From the IMG/VR virus record IMGVR_UViG_3300010883_000007, positions 40,453 to 104,452 of that record: DNA of 64,000 nucleotides. The stretch is one strand, 5' to 3'. The first letter of the stretch is position 1. Every line of letters starts with the position of its first letter. The notes beneath the pieces were generated by a model. That model was not told where the DNA came from. It did no database searches and was given only the letters and a program-made list of their open reading frames with translations. Positions 34,622 through 43,314 of the stretch are shown piece by piece. This stretch comes from a virus. The position numbers and the translations under genes were made by a program.

Positions 34622-37600
34622 CTAGAACCTCCGGAGGTGGGCTATAAACTGCTGCATCAGTATTTGCCCCTTGAGGCCGTGCCTGTCATTGGGACCGAGA
34701 TACATGTCGTGGTAGGCATGGTGATACTTGGCACGCTCGAACATGTGTGACTCAACGACAAAGTTGACACCCAGGAACTTCGTCTTTCGTGGCACCAACC
34801 TCTCAATCATCATTCCCATCGAGCTATCGAACCACTTGAAAAACTCAAAGAATTTCTTGTAATTGACTTTGTCAGTCAGGCGGTTAAAATATATATCCCT
34901 GAGATCAACTAAGTCCGGGTAGTCGGGCGAAAAAACCAATTCTGGGGCTCCCAAGATATTATCCAGAAGATCCAGCGTCGAGAATAGGGAAACCATATCC
35001 TCATTCAATGCCTGAATACCTGACACTTCAATTGAAAATCTCGTGTCATCCACCGGGTTCTCGTTGGGTGGGATAGCATAAATTGGTGCGAACGAGGTCC
35101 CGAACTTCTTCACGTTACTCTTATGCTTATGACTCCTGACTCGAACTTTGTTTCCGGTGCGGGCCTGATCAAAGTTAGGAGACAGCATCGAGTATCTAAA
35201 CTTCTCCGGGTGTATCATCTGCTTCAATGGCTCAAAGCCGGATCCCGTCAGGTGAAAATTTCCCTGTGAGAAATCAAATATTGAGAGCTCCCCGTCGGCA
35301 TTGGACTTTGTGACAGACTGGTCAGTGGAAGCATCAATTCTGAGCCTTCCGAAGGATCCTGATCTGCTCGTCTTAAAATTGAAGTTGATGTGTGGATCGT
35401 CGCTTCCCAGGGACTTGAAATTGTAGATGTGCTCCTGTGTCTCGCGATCAGTCATCTCCTTTGACCAGAACCTAATATGTCCAACTCTCCCTGCGAAGAA
35501 GGTATGTCTGAACATGCTGTCGTAGGTCGTCCTGTTGAGGAGATTAGAATTAACAGACATGGATATACTCTGGGAGCCTATTACGAAAAATGATCCGGAG
35601 ATATTGTGAGTTGTCGACACGTTCTCCAGGAGATTATAGGTCGTGCTTTCACCATGATCGTTGAAATACTTGGCATTGCTCTCATACGCAGTAAGTCGTC
35701 CCTCATTGATCTTTCCGGCGTGGAGATAGTACGATGAAGACGTGATAGACCCAGTGAGATCATTTCGAGCTCGACCCATGGTGATGTGCCATTTATCTCC
35801 ATCAAAGATATCAACACCGGTTAGGGGAAGCACCATGGGAATTACTCCCGATATTGTCGGCTTGGCAATGAGAGATAGGGATCCTGTCTGCTGGTCTTCC
35901 AAAGACCCAGAGAAAGCCAAGAGATTCATTATGAGTCCACCGGTACCGGAGGCGTCGCCGGCAGTTGTGGTGCCGGTCACGCAGAATCTGGCCAGACTCT
36001 GGGTTAACGGATAACCTGATCGACCCATACTGCCCCTTCGGCCTGGAAACTGGTAGATTGCCTCGTAGGTCCACGATCCTGATGTCAGCAGTCCATCGTT
36101 GGGGCTGTTAGAGATGCCGTGAGGGCTGTAATCATAATTCCGCTCGACGGACTTGTCAAGTGTCTGGTAGTTAGTCAGGTGCTGCACCATGGTTCCCACG
36201 ACATTCGGAATACCAGGCTCAATTCTGGACGCTGAGAGGTGTGGTGATGTTATGAAGGGCTTGTTGAGATCATTTCCTTGTGCTGTTAGGTTCTGACTCA
36301 CATTTGCAAAGGTTCCGGAGAAGTCCAGCATTGTACTCACCTCCGACGTAATATCCCTCACGTCCGAGATCCTTCTCGTCTTTGCACCACCAAACTCTCT
36401 AAACCTGAAAGACTTGTCCGGATTGATACCCATATCCCTCATCAGGGTCTTGATGCTGTGTATTGTCCCCTTGGATCGGACAATCTCTCCCATGTCGGCC
36501 AGAATTCTCCTCCAGATCTGATTCTGGACGTACTGCAGTGGACGATTGCTTATGATACTGTCAACTGTCATATCTACACCGTCGGAGAATTGGGACAGAG
36601 AGGCATCAGACGCCATGTCAGGCAGAACGAATCCATGAGCACTTCCCAAAGATAACAAGAATTGATCAGCAATCGAGCCCTCAGGAACCTGATCAACAAA
36701 AGTAAGCTTGCCAAACTGGTCCAAGTGCATTTTTATCTCATCAAAGAACTTGGCCCAGACAAAGAGGAAAGCACTAATAATCTGGGGGGATCCTAGCTTT
36801 CCCCCACCGGGCATATCCTTGCTCGATCCATAATCTTCACCCCATTCGCCTGTCTCCTTCTCGAAACCCTCAAAGTGAGAGGCCTCCAGCAGATAGTGCT
36901 TGGGAATAAGCTTCGTGATCATATTGGGATTGTTGGAATCGTACACAGAGGCAGACGAGAGGAGGCGCTGATTGAGCGTTATGAGATCTGGATACGTTGG
37001 AAACAGAACAGGGCAGTCCTCATCTGACTCCCTGGCAACCGGTATGCTTAAGCCCCGAAGTATCCTTAGATCTGTGATATAGTTCACAACTGTTGAGTGA
37101 AGTGCGTTTCCTGAGCTATCTAACACCAAATCATTAGAGGAGTATGAACCGGTTGGCTCATTGAATTTGAAGTACAGACGAAGATCCTTGCGTGGATAGA
37201 TCGTCTTGTTGCCTTCCTTCTTCTGCATTCCCACGCTTCTGGGTTCGTGGAATACTCGAAACTCATCAAGAGAACCAGATAGAGTCTGCTGGAACTCTAG
37301 AGCCACATCGCCCTCGGATTCCCATAACCCGGCATCGTGCTTGGTTCCGCTCCCAATCAGGAGGGGAGAGGTAGTTATACCAAAGTCTCCCATCTCGACC
37401 CTCGAGGATGTGGTAATAAGAGCAAAATCCCGATAGAGCTGCATCCTGTGTATATTGGGTGTTCGATTCAGTGTGGCACACACGTGATGAAACTTACCCT
37501 TCTCTAGCTGCATGGAAGCACTCATATATCTGGATCCAGACGAGGCCAGGAACACAACAGACGATGATGGAACTGTTGATGTCGATGAGGAGAGGAATAG

Positions 37601-38239
37601 TGTGAATCCGTCACTACCCGTGAGCTTCTGGGCAATTACTTGATTTCCCGTGTCTACCCCCAAGTCCGGAACTCGAAAGTGAAAGTCAAACGAGACTGTT
37701 TTAGTGCCCGGGTCAACAACAGGCTCACCAGATCGATTCCTGGCCAGGGAGGGATAATATGATCCAGCAGAGTCGCTGACCCTTATATGAGTCCCTAGCT
37801 CTGCAGCGAATCCCCCTTCTGGATTTTCATCTGTCTGTGTCCCAGAGAAGTGTAGAAAACCCCTGTGTTTTGGAAAAGAATCGTAGACATACTTCTCAAA
37901 TCCTGTGAGGTTGTCATAGAATACGAGTACATCCGGGCGCTGGCCATCGAATGGGAAGGAGTTGATTATCTGATCGAACGCCGTGTTGACCTTGGCTTCG
38001 GCCGAGTTGAAGAAGGTGTGGTTCTCAAACTTGGACCAGTCGACCGGGAGTTGCTGTGTTGACTTGACACCCGCATCGGGAGGGTCGTATCTAAAGGATC
38101 CTGTTTTGCTCTGGATCGATCCACTGTGGAGGGCTGCTGTCTGATTGGCAACAGTGGATCTATTCGATGTTAGCTCCCTCAAGACAGACGGTGAAAAGAG
38201 GGCTTTCCCTCCTCCAAAGTACGAACTATCTCGAGCCAT
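34622..38239 (-). CDS. Large baseplate-region structural protein with LamG-like domains
   Basis: A protein of 1205 residues, beginning MARDSSYFGGGKALFSPSVLRELTS. Residues about 170-350 resemble a LamG fold: VSFDFHFRVPDL, KFHHVCATLNR, MQLYRDFALI, SGSLDEFRVFHEP. A second, similar region with LIAKPTISG, KWHITMGRAR, VGHIRFWSKEMTD occupies about 740-950. The C-terminal 250 residues are helical and conserved-looking (RDIYFNRLTDKVNYKKFFEFFKWFD), ending HHAYHDMYLGPNDRHG. Unlike its two downstream neighbours it carries no FTGG module. The gene follows gp25, gp6 and a 516-residue protein, the position held by wedge proteins gp7 and gp8 in T4, so it may be a wedge component; the sequence itself does not prove this. 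Its ATG overlaps the previous stop by one base. Confidence 0.78.
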   Translation of the reverse strand: MARDSSYFGGGKALFSPSVLRELTSNRSTVANQTAALHSGSIQSKTGSFRYDPPDAGVKSTQQLPVDWSKFENHTFFNSAEAKVNTAFDQIINSFPFDGQRPDVLVFYDNLTGFEKYVYDSFPKHRGFLHFSGTQTDENPEGGFAAELGTHIRVSDSAGSYYPSLARNRSGEPVVDPGTKTVSFDFHFRVPDLGVDTGNQVIAQKLTGSDGFTLFLSSSTSTVPSSSVVFLASSGSRYMSASMQLEKGKFHHVCATLNRTPNIHRMQLYRDFALITTSSRVEMGDFGITTSPLLIGSGTKHDAGLWESEGDVALEFQQTLSGSLDEFRVFHEPRSVGMQKKEGNKTIYPRKDLRLYFKFNEPTGSYSSNDLVLDSSGNALHSTVVNYITDLRILRGLSIPVARESDEDCPVLFPTYPDLITLNQRLLSSASVYDSNNPNMITKLIPKHYLLEASHFEGFEKETGEWGEDYGSSKDMPGGGKLGSPQIISAFLFVWAKFFDEIKMHLDQFGKLTFVDQVPEGSIADQFLLSLGSAHGFVLPDMASDASLSQFSDGVDMTVDSIISNRPLQYVQNQIWRRILADMGEIVRSKGTIHSIKTLMRDMGINPDKSFRFREFGGAKTRRISDVRDITSEVSTMLDFSGTFANVSQNLTAQGNDLNKPFITSPHLSASRIEPGIPNVVGTMVQHLTNYQTLDKSVERNYDYSPHGISNSPNDGLLTSGSWTYEAIYQFPGRRGSMGRSGYPLTQSLARFCVTGTTTAGDASGTGGLIMNLLAFSGSLEDQQTGSLSLIAKPTISGVIPMVLPLTGVDIFDGDKWHITMGRARNDLTGSITSSSYYLHAGKINEGRLTAYESNAKYFNDHGESTTYNLLENVSTTHNISGSFFVIGSQSISMSVNSNLLNRTTYDSMFRHTFFAGRVGHIRFWSKEMTDRETQEHIYNFKSLGSDDPHINFNFKTSRSGSFGRLRIDASTDQSVTKSNADGELSIFDFSQGNFHLTGSGFEPLKQMIHPEKFRYSMLSPNFDQARTGNKVRVRSHKHKSNVKKFGTSFAPIYAIPPNENPVDDTRFSIEVSGIQALNEDMVSLFSTLDLLDNILGAPELVFSPDYPDLVDLRDIYFNRLTDKVNYKKFFEFFKWFDSSMGMMIERLVPRKTKFLGVNFVVESHMFERAKYHHAYHDMYLGPNDRHGLKGQILMQQFIAHLRRF

Positions 38240-39789
38240 TATGGATCCACTCTAAACCGCAGTGCCAGGTCATCGATGACATACTCTTGACCCCTGTCAA
38301 CAATAAGAAACTCAAAACTATAAACCCTTCCAATAAACAAATTGGACATATGAAACTCAAAATACATTCCGGCACTGTCGGATGATAACCTCGTTCCACT
38401 GCCTGTTTTCTGGAAAGGAATAGCTATATCGCCTGATAGTGTATCTCGAACCCGGTAGTACACCTCTTCCAGAATCACACTCTTAAGCTCGTAGCTTCGC
38501 TTCTTTGGCGCAGCGCGCTCGGCCTCGTGGTCCTGAGCAAAGACTCTGAACTTTACTTTATCCCCACGAGTGTAATCTCCCTTAGCATTTGTTATAATGA
38601 TAGAGGGTTTTCGAGAGGTAAAGTTGGAAGCTGTTCGAGTTGGAGCTTCCAGCGTCAGGCTTCCCGTGTGGAAGGCAACAGTCCCATCGAGAGAATGCCA
38701 GATCTCGTCAAAGGTGAGTGATCCACTCTTAATAGCGAAGTCTGTCACCCGATCAGTCGATATTACAGTGGATGTCTCACTCATAGGAATCGCAAAAGAT
38801 GCAGAGTACACACCTGGAAGACCTACAGCGGGTGTTGTGGAAGCAACATGTTGGGATGCTGTCACCACCTTCGAGAAGGAACCTGACATTATCGTGACAG
38901 CCAAACAGTTGTTGCCTGACAAGTCTGTTAATGCAGAGCCTGATACTATATTCGCGGGCCGGCCGCGATGGAAGTTATTCAGAAAGACAGATCCCGAAAC
39001 ATCAAAGAAAAATCCGCGGTGGTGATCGTGAATCGTGTCATCAAATGACACATGAATCATGGGTTGCTTGTAGATCTGGCGACTATGTCGGGAGAAGAAT
39101 CGCTTGACAAAGCGTGTCTTTGTATCTGTCTCCTCAGTTCCAGAGTATGACAGGCGGAACCCGTGATTGGGTATCATTCCAGCGAGGATACCTGATACTA
39201 CAGTTGTCACATCAACACTCAGGTCTTCGTTACCGTCTTTAAAGACCTGAACTGCGAAGAGATCCTGCAGACCGTCTCCATCATTAAGGTTACCCGAGGC
39301 TATTATATCAATACTACTCTCACCCAACTGCCCCAGCGCATCGGCGCCGGCGGTGTTCCATGCTACAACTGCTCCATCTGCATATGAGGCAGTTATGAAA
39401 TTGCATGCATCCAGATCGCCGTAGCTTCCCACGTCGCGACCGATACCCTCGTCAAAACTCTGCGAGAGGGGAAAGACTGCCAGACGAAAGTTCTGGGGTG
39501 TTGCTTGGCCTGCCCTTAAGGCCTTCATCTTGAGAGAGCATTTGAACGAGCTGTGATTGACATCCAGAATGGATCCGGTAAGCTCTATCAGCTTGTCAAA
39601 ATCAAATTTGATAAGTGATCTCGAGAGCTCAATAGGGTTTGTCTCGCCGGCGAGGGTTGATTCACTGTACAGCTTGAAGAGGTCCAGGGTACCCGCACGC
39701 CCGGTATTGGCGTCGGTTGCCCTGAACTTATTGCTCAAGATCTTGTTTGTGATGTATGCATCCCTGCTAGACGTGATTATCAGGTACAT
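38239..39789 (-). CDS. Baseplate-region structural protein
   Basis: A protein of 516 residues opening MYLIITSSRDAYITNKILSNKF. This start, followed by LDLFKLYSES and LIKFDFDKL, resembles the DNRLRE-type beta-sandwich often found in fibre and baseplate proteins, where a strand with SSRDAYI precedes a statement of linear elements. The middle has repeated strand pairs (HVSFDDTIHDHHRGFFFDVSGSVFL) and the end a soluble domain (YSFEFLIVDRGQEYVIDDLALRFRV). No catalytic motif or membrane helix is present. It lies between gp6 and the 1205-residue protein, separated by 9 bases and by a one-base overlap. I infer a baseplate wedge or fibre-attachment part. Confidence 0.75.
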   Translation of the reverse strand: MYLIITSSRDAYITNKILSNKFRATDANTGRAGTLDLFKLYSESTLAGETNPIELSRSLIKFDFDKLIELTGSILDVNHSSFKCSLKMKALRAGQATPQNFRLAVFPLSQSFDEGIGRDVGSYGDLDACNFITASYADGAVVAWNTAGADALGQLGESSIDIIASGNLNDGDGLQDLFAVQVFKDGNEDLSVDVTTVVSGILAGMIPNHGFRLSYSGTEETDTKTRFVKRFFSRHSRQIYKQPMIHVSFDDTIHDHHRGFFFDVSGSVFLNNFHRGRPANIVSGSALTDLSGNNCLAVTIMSGSFSKVVTASQHVASTTPAVGLPGVYSASFAIPMSETSTVISTDRVTDFAIKSGSLTFDEIWHSLDGTVAFHTGSLTLEAPTRTASNFTSRKPSIIITNAKGDYTRGDKVKFRVFAQDHEAERAAPKKRSYELKSVILEEVYYRVRDTLSGDIAIPFQKTGSGTRLSSDSAGMYFEFHMSNLFIGRVYSFEFLIVDRGQEYVIDDLALRFRVDP

Positions 39790-39798
39790 CTATATCTC

Positions 39799-41646
39799 CT
39801 ACGATGATGTTCCAACGATGTCATGATCTGCAAACTTCAGTTCAAATATTGATCCTGGTGGGCCCACAATCATTCGATTCTTGGTCGCGTTCTTAAAGTT
39901 GAAGGTTGCAGAGCTGTACTTCCTGCCTGAAATAGTCCCATTGATGGGTGAAACCTCTAGATTTATGAGTGATACAACACCCGGTGTGTTGATAATAACA
40001 TTGACGAGATCATCCAGGAGGACAGGTTGGTCTATTTGAAAGTTCTTAATATGCAGTACATCGCTTAAACGGGTAATAACCGTTTGTATCAGAGACGACT
40101 TGTTACTCCCCGGTGTTGACAGGATTCCAAACTTTACCCCAAAGTTAATAATCTGGGCGTCAAGGATGTCCATTGCATCAGAGATAAGACGGAACTCATT
40201 TAAGTACAGACTTAAGTTCTGCTTGAGGGAATCCGGACATATGTCTAGATCACCATCCTCATTTCTGCTGGCAACAAATAACTGAGTGGAGAGGGGATTT
40301 GTGGGATTCTGCCTTATTCCTGCCCGATAGACACGACCGAATCGATTGGGAAGCGTGTAGATCCTCGATATGAGATCCTGCTTACTCACAATCCTAGATT
40401 GCATCTGCTTGGCAGACGGGACTTGTGCTCTTAACTCATCTAGCGTTGGGGCTCGATCTCCTCCTCGAGCAGGTCCGGCGTTTTTTACGTCGATCGACTC
40501 TCTAACGAATGCTGCGTCAGTAATAGAAGGCGCGCGCCGAAATTCCAGCTTGAGATCACTTACGAATCGAATTGACTCTGCAGCTGCGTTGTGAGAGAGA
40601 CCGCCACCATACCGGTAGACCACTGTTACTGTTGTATTCTTTGGAGCCAATCCCAGGGTGTGTGTCTCCAGTAGCGCATTGGGATCTATAGAGAATCTCG
40701 AGAACGTCGTCTTACCATATAACTCAAGGGACAACTCGCTGGGATCAGGTATAATGTCATCATCCAACGAGTCAGTATTTCCCGATCCGAATCTGATCTT
40801 TGTCAGTCTGGTGATGGGACTCAACTTTGCGGTAAATCGATAGGGCGCTGCAGATATCTCTAGATTCATGGGTACCAAAACACCATCCGGGCTCATATTG
40901 AGGACACCCTTGAAGATTGTATCCTGTGAGAGCGATTCCACCTGATAGTACTCATTGCCTTCTGTATCTCTAACAGATATAATGTCTGAGACACTGTCAT
41001 TCATCAGCACCAGTTCCCGAAATGGCTTGTGTGTGTTGGGAATTGAGAAAGCCTCAGATGTCTCCACACCTGATACACACAGGCCTGAGCGAATCATAAT
41101 ATAGGTCGCGGGGGACCCGTCGGTATCTGTCGTCTTTGTCAACACTTTAGCACGAAGATTTCCATCGGAGTCCAGCGCACCGAAGTCGAGATCTTCTGTC
41201 AAATTAAACTGGAGGTCGGCATCTGACCTTAGTACTGTTCCCTGGCGTATTATGGGTAGTGCTGAAGTCTTTGGTACATACTTTCCGCTGGAGATTCTCG
41301 TTGAGGGCACTACAATGTAAAAGTTGACCCTCACTGAGGCAGGGCTTGCGCCCACGATCTTAACACCGGCGTTTCTCAGGTGATTGACAATATTAGATGA
41401 CTCGACCGCGGTCAGAGGATTCAGCTCCCCAAACTGGTGATCCAAATAGAATGACATCGTGTCGCCGACCATCGATGCCATGTCCAGAAACAGGCCACCT
41501 AAGCTGGCTTCAGAGAAATCCTGAATCTTATCGGGAAAATACGTACGAGCATAATTCAGGAGCTCAGCGCGAAAGGCATTAAAGTCCTTTGCGAGAAAGC
41601 TCCTGTTCCTCTCTTTTTTTAGCTTCTTCTTAATGTCAATTGCCAT
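39799..41646 (-). CDS. Baseplate wedge protein, T4 gp6-like
   Basis: A protein of 615 residues close in length to T4 gp6 (660). The N-terminus FLAKDFNAFRAELLNYARTYFPDKIQDFSEASLGGLFLDMASMVGDTMSFYLDHQFGE is typical of gp6 and the related baseplate J family: a helix pair that packs against gp25 and gp53. Further on are the beta-rich mid-domain and the YRAGIRQNP region before the C-terminal ring-forming domain (QTVITRLSDVLHIKNFQIDQPVLLDDLVN). In contractile tails gp6 dimers make the inner ring of the baseplate. It comes right after gp25 in transcription order, as in T4 relatives. Confidence 0.88.
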   Translation of the reverse strand: MAIDIKKKLKKERNRSFLAKDFNAFRAELLNYARTYFPDKIQDFSEASLGGLFLDMASMVGDTMSFYLDHQFGELNPLTAVESSNIVNHLRNAGVKIVGASPASVRVNFYIVVPSTRISSGKYVPKTSALPIIRQGTVLRSDADLQFNLTEDLDFGALDSDGNLRAKVLTKTTDTDGSPATYIMIRSGLCVSGVETSEAFSIPNTHKPFRELVLMNDSVSDIISVRDTEGNEYYQVESLSQDTIFKGVLNMSPDGVLVPMNLEISAAPYRFTAKLSPITRLTKIRFGSGNTDSLDDDIIPDPSELSLELYGKTTFSRFSIDPNALLETHTLGLAPKNTTVTVVYRYGGGLSHNAAAESIRFVSDLKLEFRRAPSITDAAFVRESIDVKNAGPARGGDRAPTLDELRAQVPSAKQMQSRIVSKQDLISRIYTLPNRFGRVYRAGIRQNPTNPLSTQLFVASRNEDGDLDICPDSLKQNLSLYLNEFRLISDAMDILDAQIINFGVKFGILSTPGSNKSSLIQTVITRLSDVLHIKNFQIDQPVLLDDLVNVIINTPGVVSLINLEVSPINGTISGRKYSSATFNFKNATKNRMIVGPPGSIFELKFADHDIVGTSS

Positions 41647-41658
41647 GTTAACACCTTA

Positions 41659-42141
41659 TCAGACTGAGTACAGCACAACCTCTATGGCGCGCTTCTTTGA
41701 TTCAAGTTTTGGAATCTTGTAGGTCACCCTGATTCCTATCTTAGCTATATCCTTATCATTCTTCAAGACGAGAGGTTCAAAATTCTCCAGAGAAATGAAT
41801 GACATGTACTTCTTTGTTGTTCTAGTAATCCTTCTCATCGCCTCAGTGTCACCGTCTTCAGTCCCCATCTCAAATGTGAGCTCTGTGAGATTTGCCCCGA
41901 AGTCGTACATCCCAAACCTATCCCCATGATTTGTCATAATCAGATTTCGAAAATTATCGGCGAGCTGATCCTGTAGATTCTTGTGCATCTTAAAGAGGCC
42001 CTCGTGATCGGATCCCATCTGTAGAGGTGTCGCGATTCCCACAGGCTGAGCTCGGTCTGCGAGCTCAGCTGTACGACGTCTCTGAAAGTCAGTATCCAGT
42101 TCTCCAACGCTACTAAAATCGTATTTTTTTAGGTATGACAT
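41659..42141 (-). CDS. Baseplate wedge protein, T4 gp25/GPW-like
   Basis: A protein of 160 residues that belongs to the gp25 (lysozyme-like fold without activity) family. Seen in the sequence: YDFSSVGELD at the start, then PLQMGSDHEGLFKMHKNLQDQLADNFRNLIMTNHGDRFGMYDFGANL, which is the family core, where a glycine-rich GExxF turn normally occurs. The C-terminal strand pair IAKIGIRVTYKIP is also as expected. The ATG at 42141 is chosen; a TTG two codons upstream is nearer to the GAGG site, so either could be used. gp25 joins the sheath to the baseplate in contractile tails. It lies 12 bases before gp6. Confidence 0.87.
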   Translation of the reverse strand: MSYLKKYDFSSVGELDTDFQRRRTAELADRAQPVGIATPLQMGSDHEGLFKMHKNLQDQLADNFRNLIMTNHGDRFGMYDFGANLTELTFEMGTEDGDTEAMRRITRTTKKYMSFISLENFEPLVLKNDKDIAKIGIRVTYKIPKLESKKRAIEVVLYSV

Positions 42142-42163
42142 AGACAATACACCTCTCGCTTAA

Positions 42164-42177
42164 GGCTAAGTATAGCC
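42164..42177 (-). other. Small hairpin in the gap upstream of gp25
   Basis: GGCTA-TACT-TAGCC: five base pairs and a 4-base loop, with no following U-run. It lies in a 66-base gap between the hydrophobic 368-residue gene and gp25, just before the GAGG site. It may slow ribosomes or mark RNA processing. Confidence 0.3.
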
Positions 42178-42207
42178 AGACTGAACTTGTCAGTGCACCT
42201 GTTTGTC

Positions 42208-43314
42208 CTAGAAAGGCAGCACTAAGGGTATCATTCCTCCAATTCTCAGATCAACAGGAGGCACGTGAGCAGCGCCCCAAGCGAAAATAGCCTTTGCCAT
42301 GGGATCCTTAAGCATTGATACCGACGTCAGGCTGCTAGGTGACACGATAACCAGGGGAGATCCTGGAACGGGTGGTACAGACATTAGAGTAGCTGATCCC
42401 TGCATCTGCTTCGTCTGGATCTCTGTTAAAACATCCAAACTTAAACCGAGGAGAATTAGGGTGTAGGCCAAGATAATATTAGCAATTGACATGGCAGCTG
42501 CAGCAATTGCAGCCGGAACAGCATGGGGTGGTAATTCCTCCACAGACGCAATGAGCTCATCGATCTTCGAGTGATTGATGGGACCCCAGCCCAAGCAATC
42601 CAGGATAAGTGGCAAGCCCAGGCCCAAGACAATTGCAGGTGCTGGAATGGGAGGGATGGGCATCACCAGGTATGACAGACGAAGGAGTGGTCCTATTATC
42701 TTCTCAAGACACTCAAGAGGCGCCACATCGTCAACAGAACCCTCCGGGTCAACAAGCATCATTACCTTGACAAAGGGCATGAGAGGAATCACAGGCAAGT
42801 TCATGGGATCATCCGGAATAGGAACCCCTCCTGACAGGACTACAGCCTCATTTACCTTGGCCTGGATCGCATTGAAAAAATCCTCTCCACCGTCCTCAAG
42901 AACCTCTCCGGCGCACTCCAGAACAGCAGGTAATAGTATCTTAGGATCTCTAGGGTCGTCCTCAGGACCTATGGCATTCAACTTCTGAAAGACACACTTG
43001 AGAATATCCGTCGCGTCGTCTTGAGACATACCCGGCATGGTTGCTAGCCTGTTAGAAACATACACCAGAGCCCCGTTACCCATGACTGCCACAGACGAGG
43101 GTGTTCCACTGCCGTCTGATGCATTACTAACTGCTCCTGCAGATAGGGCTGCTGCAGCATCTTGCTCCTGCTGGCTTAGATCCCTATTATCTGGTGGACC
43201 GGTGTTCTGGAAAGCAGCAGTGTCAGCCTGGATTATCTCCTGGGCTGTTTTAGCACCACTTGTGTCTGAAGACTTTAAGTGTTTTAGATGCTCAGGTATC
43301 TGATTAACTGGCAT
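42208..43314 (-). CDS. Virion-region protein with several hydrophobic segments
   Basis: A protein of 368 residues. Residues 1-85 are polar, Asp/Gln/Ala-rich and probably disordered. From about residue 130 it becomes strikingly hydrophobic with many Pro: LPVIPLMPFVKVMMLV, LLRLSYLVMPIPPIPAPAIVLGLGLPLILDCLGWG, and VPAAIAAAAMSIANIILAYTLILLGLSLDV. These could form two or three membrane helices or a buried helical core. The C-terminal part has GSPLVIVSPSSL. It is placed between the gp5-like hub gene and gp25 (one base from the former). A protein of this kind could be a tail-tip protein that enters the membrane during infection, or a structural chaperone. I do not recognise a family. Confidence 0.7.
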   Translation of the reverse strand: MPVNQIPEHLKHLKSSDTSGAKTAQEIIQADTAAFQNTGPPDNRDLSQQEQDAAAALSAGAVSNASDGSGTPSSVAVMGNGALVYVSNRLATMPGMSQDDATDILKCVFQKLNAIGPEDDPRDPKILLPAVLECAGEVLEDGGEDFFNAIQAKVNEAVVLSGGVPIPDDPMNLPVIPLMPFVKVMMLVDPEGSVDDVAPLECLEKIIGPLLRLSYLVMPIPPIPAPAIVLGLGLPLILDCLGWGPINHSKIDELIASVEELPPHAVPAAIAAAAMSIANIILAYTLILLGLSLDVLTEIQTKQMQGSATLMSVPPVPGSPLVIVSPSSLTSVSMLKDPMAKAIFAWGAAHVPPVDLRIGGMIPLVLPF

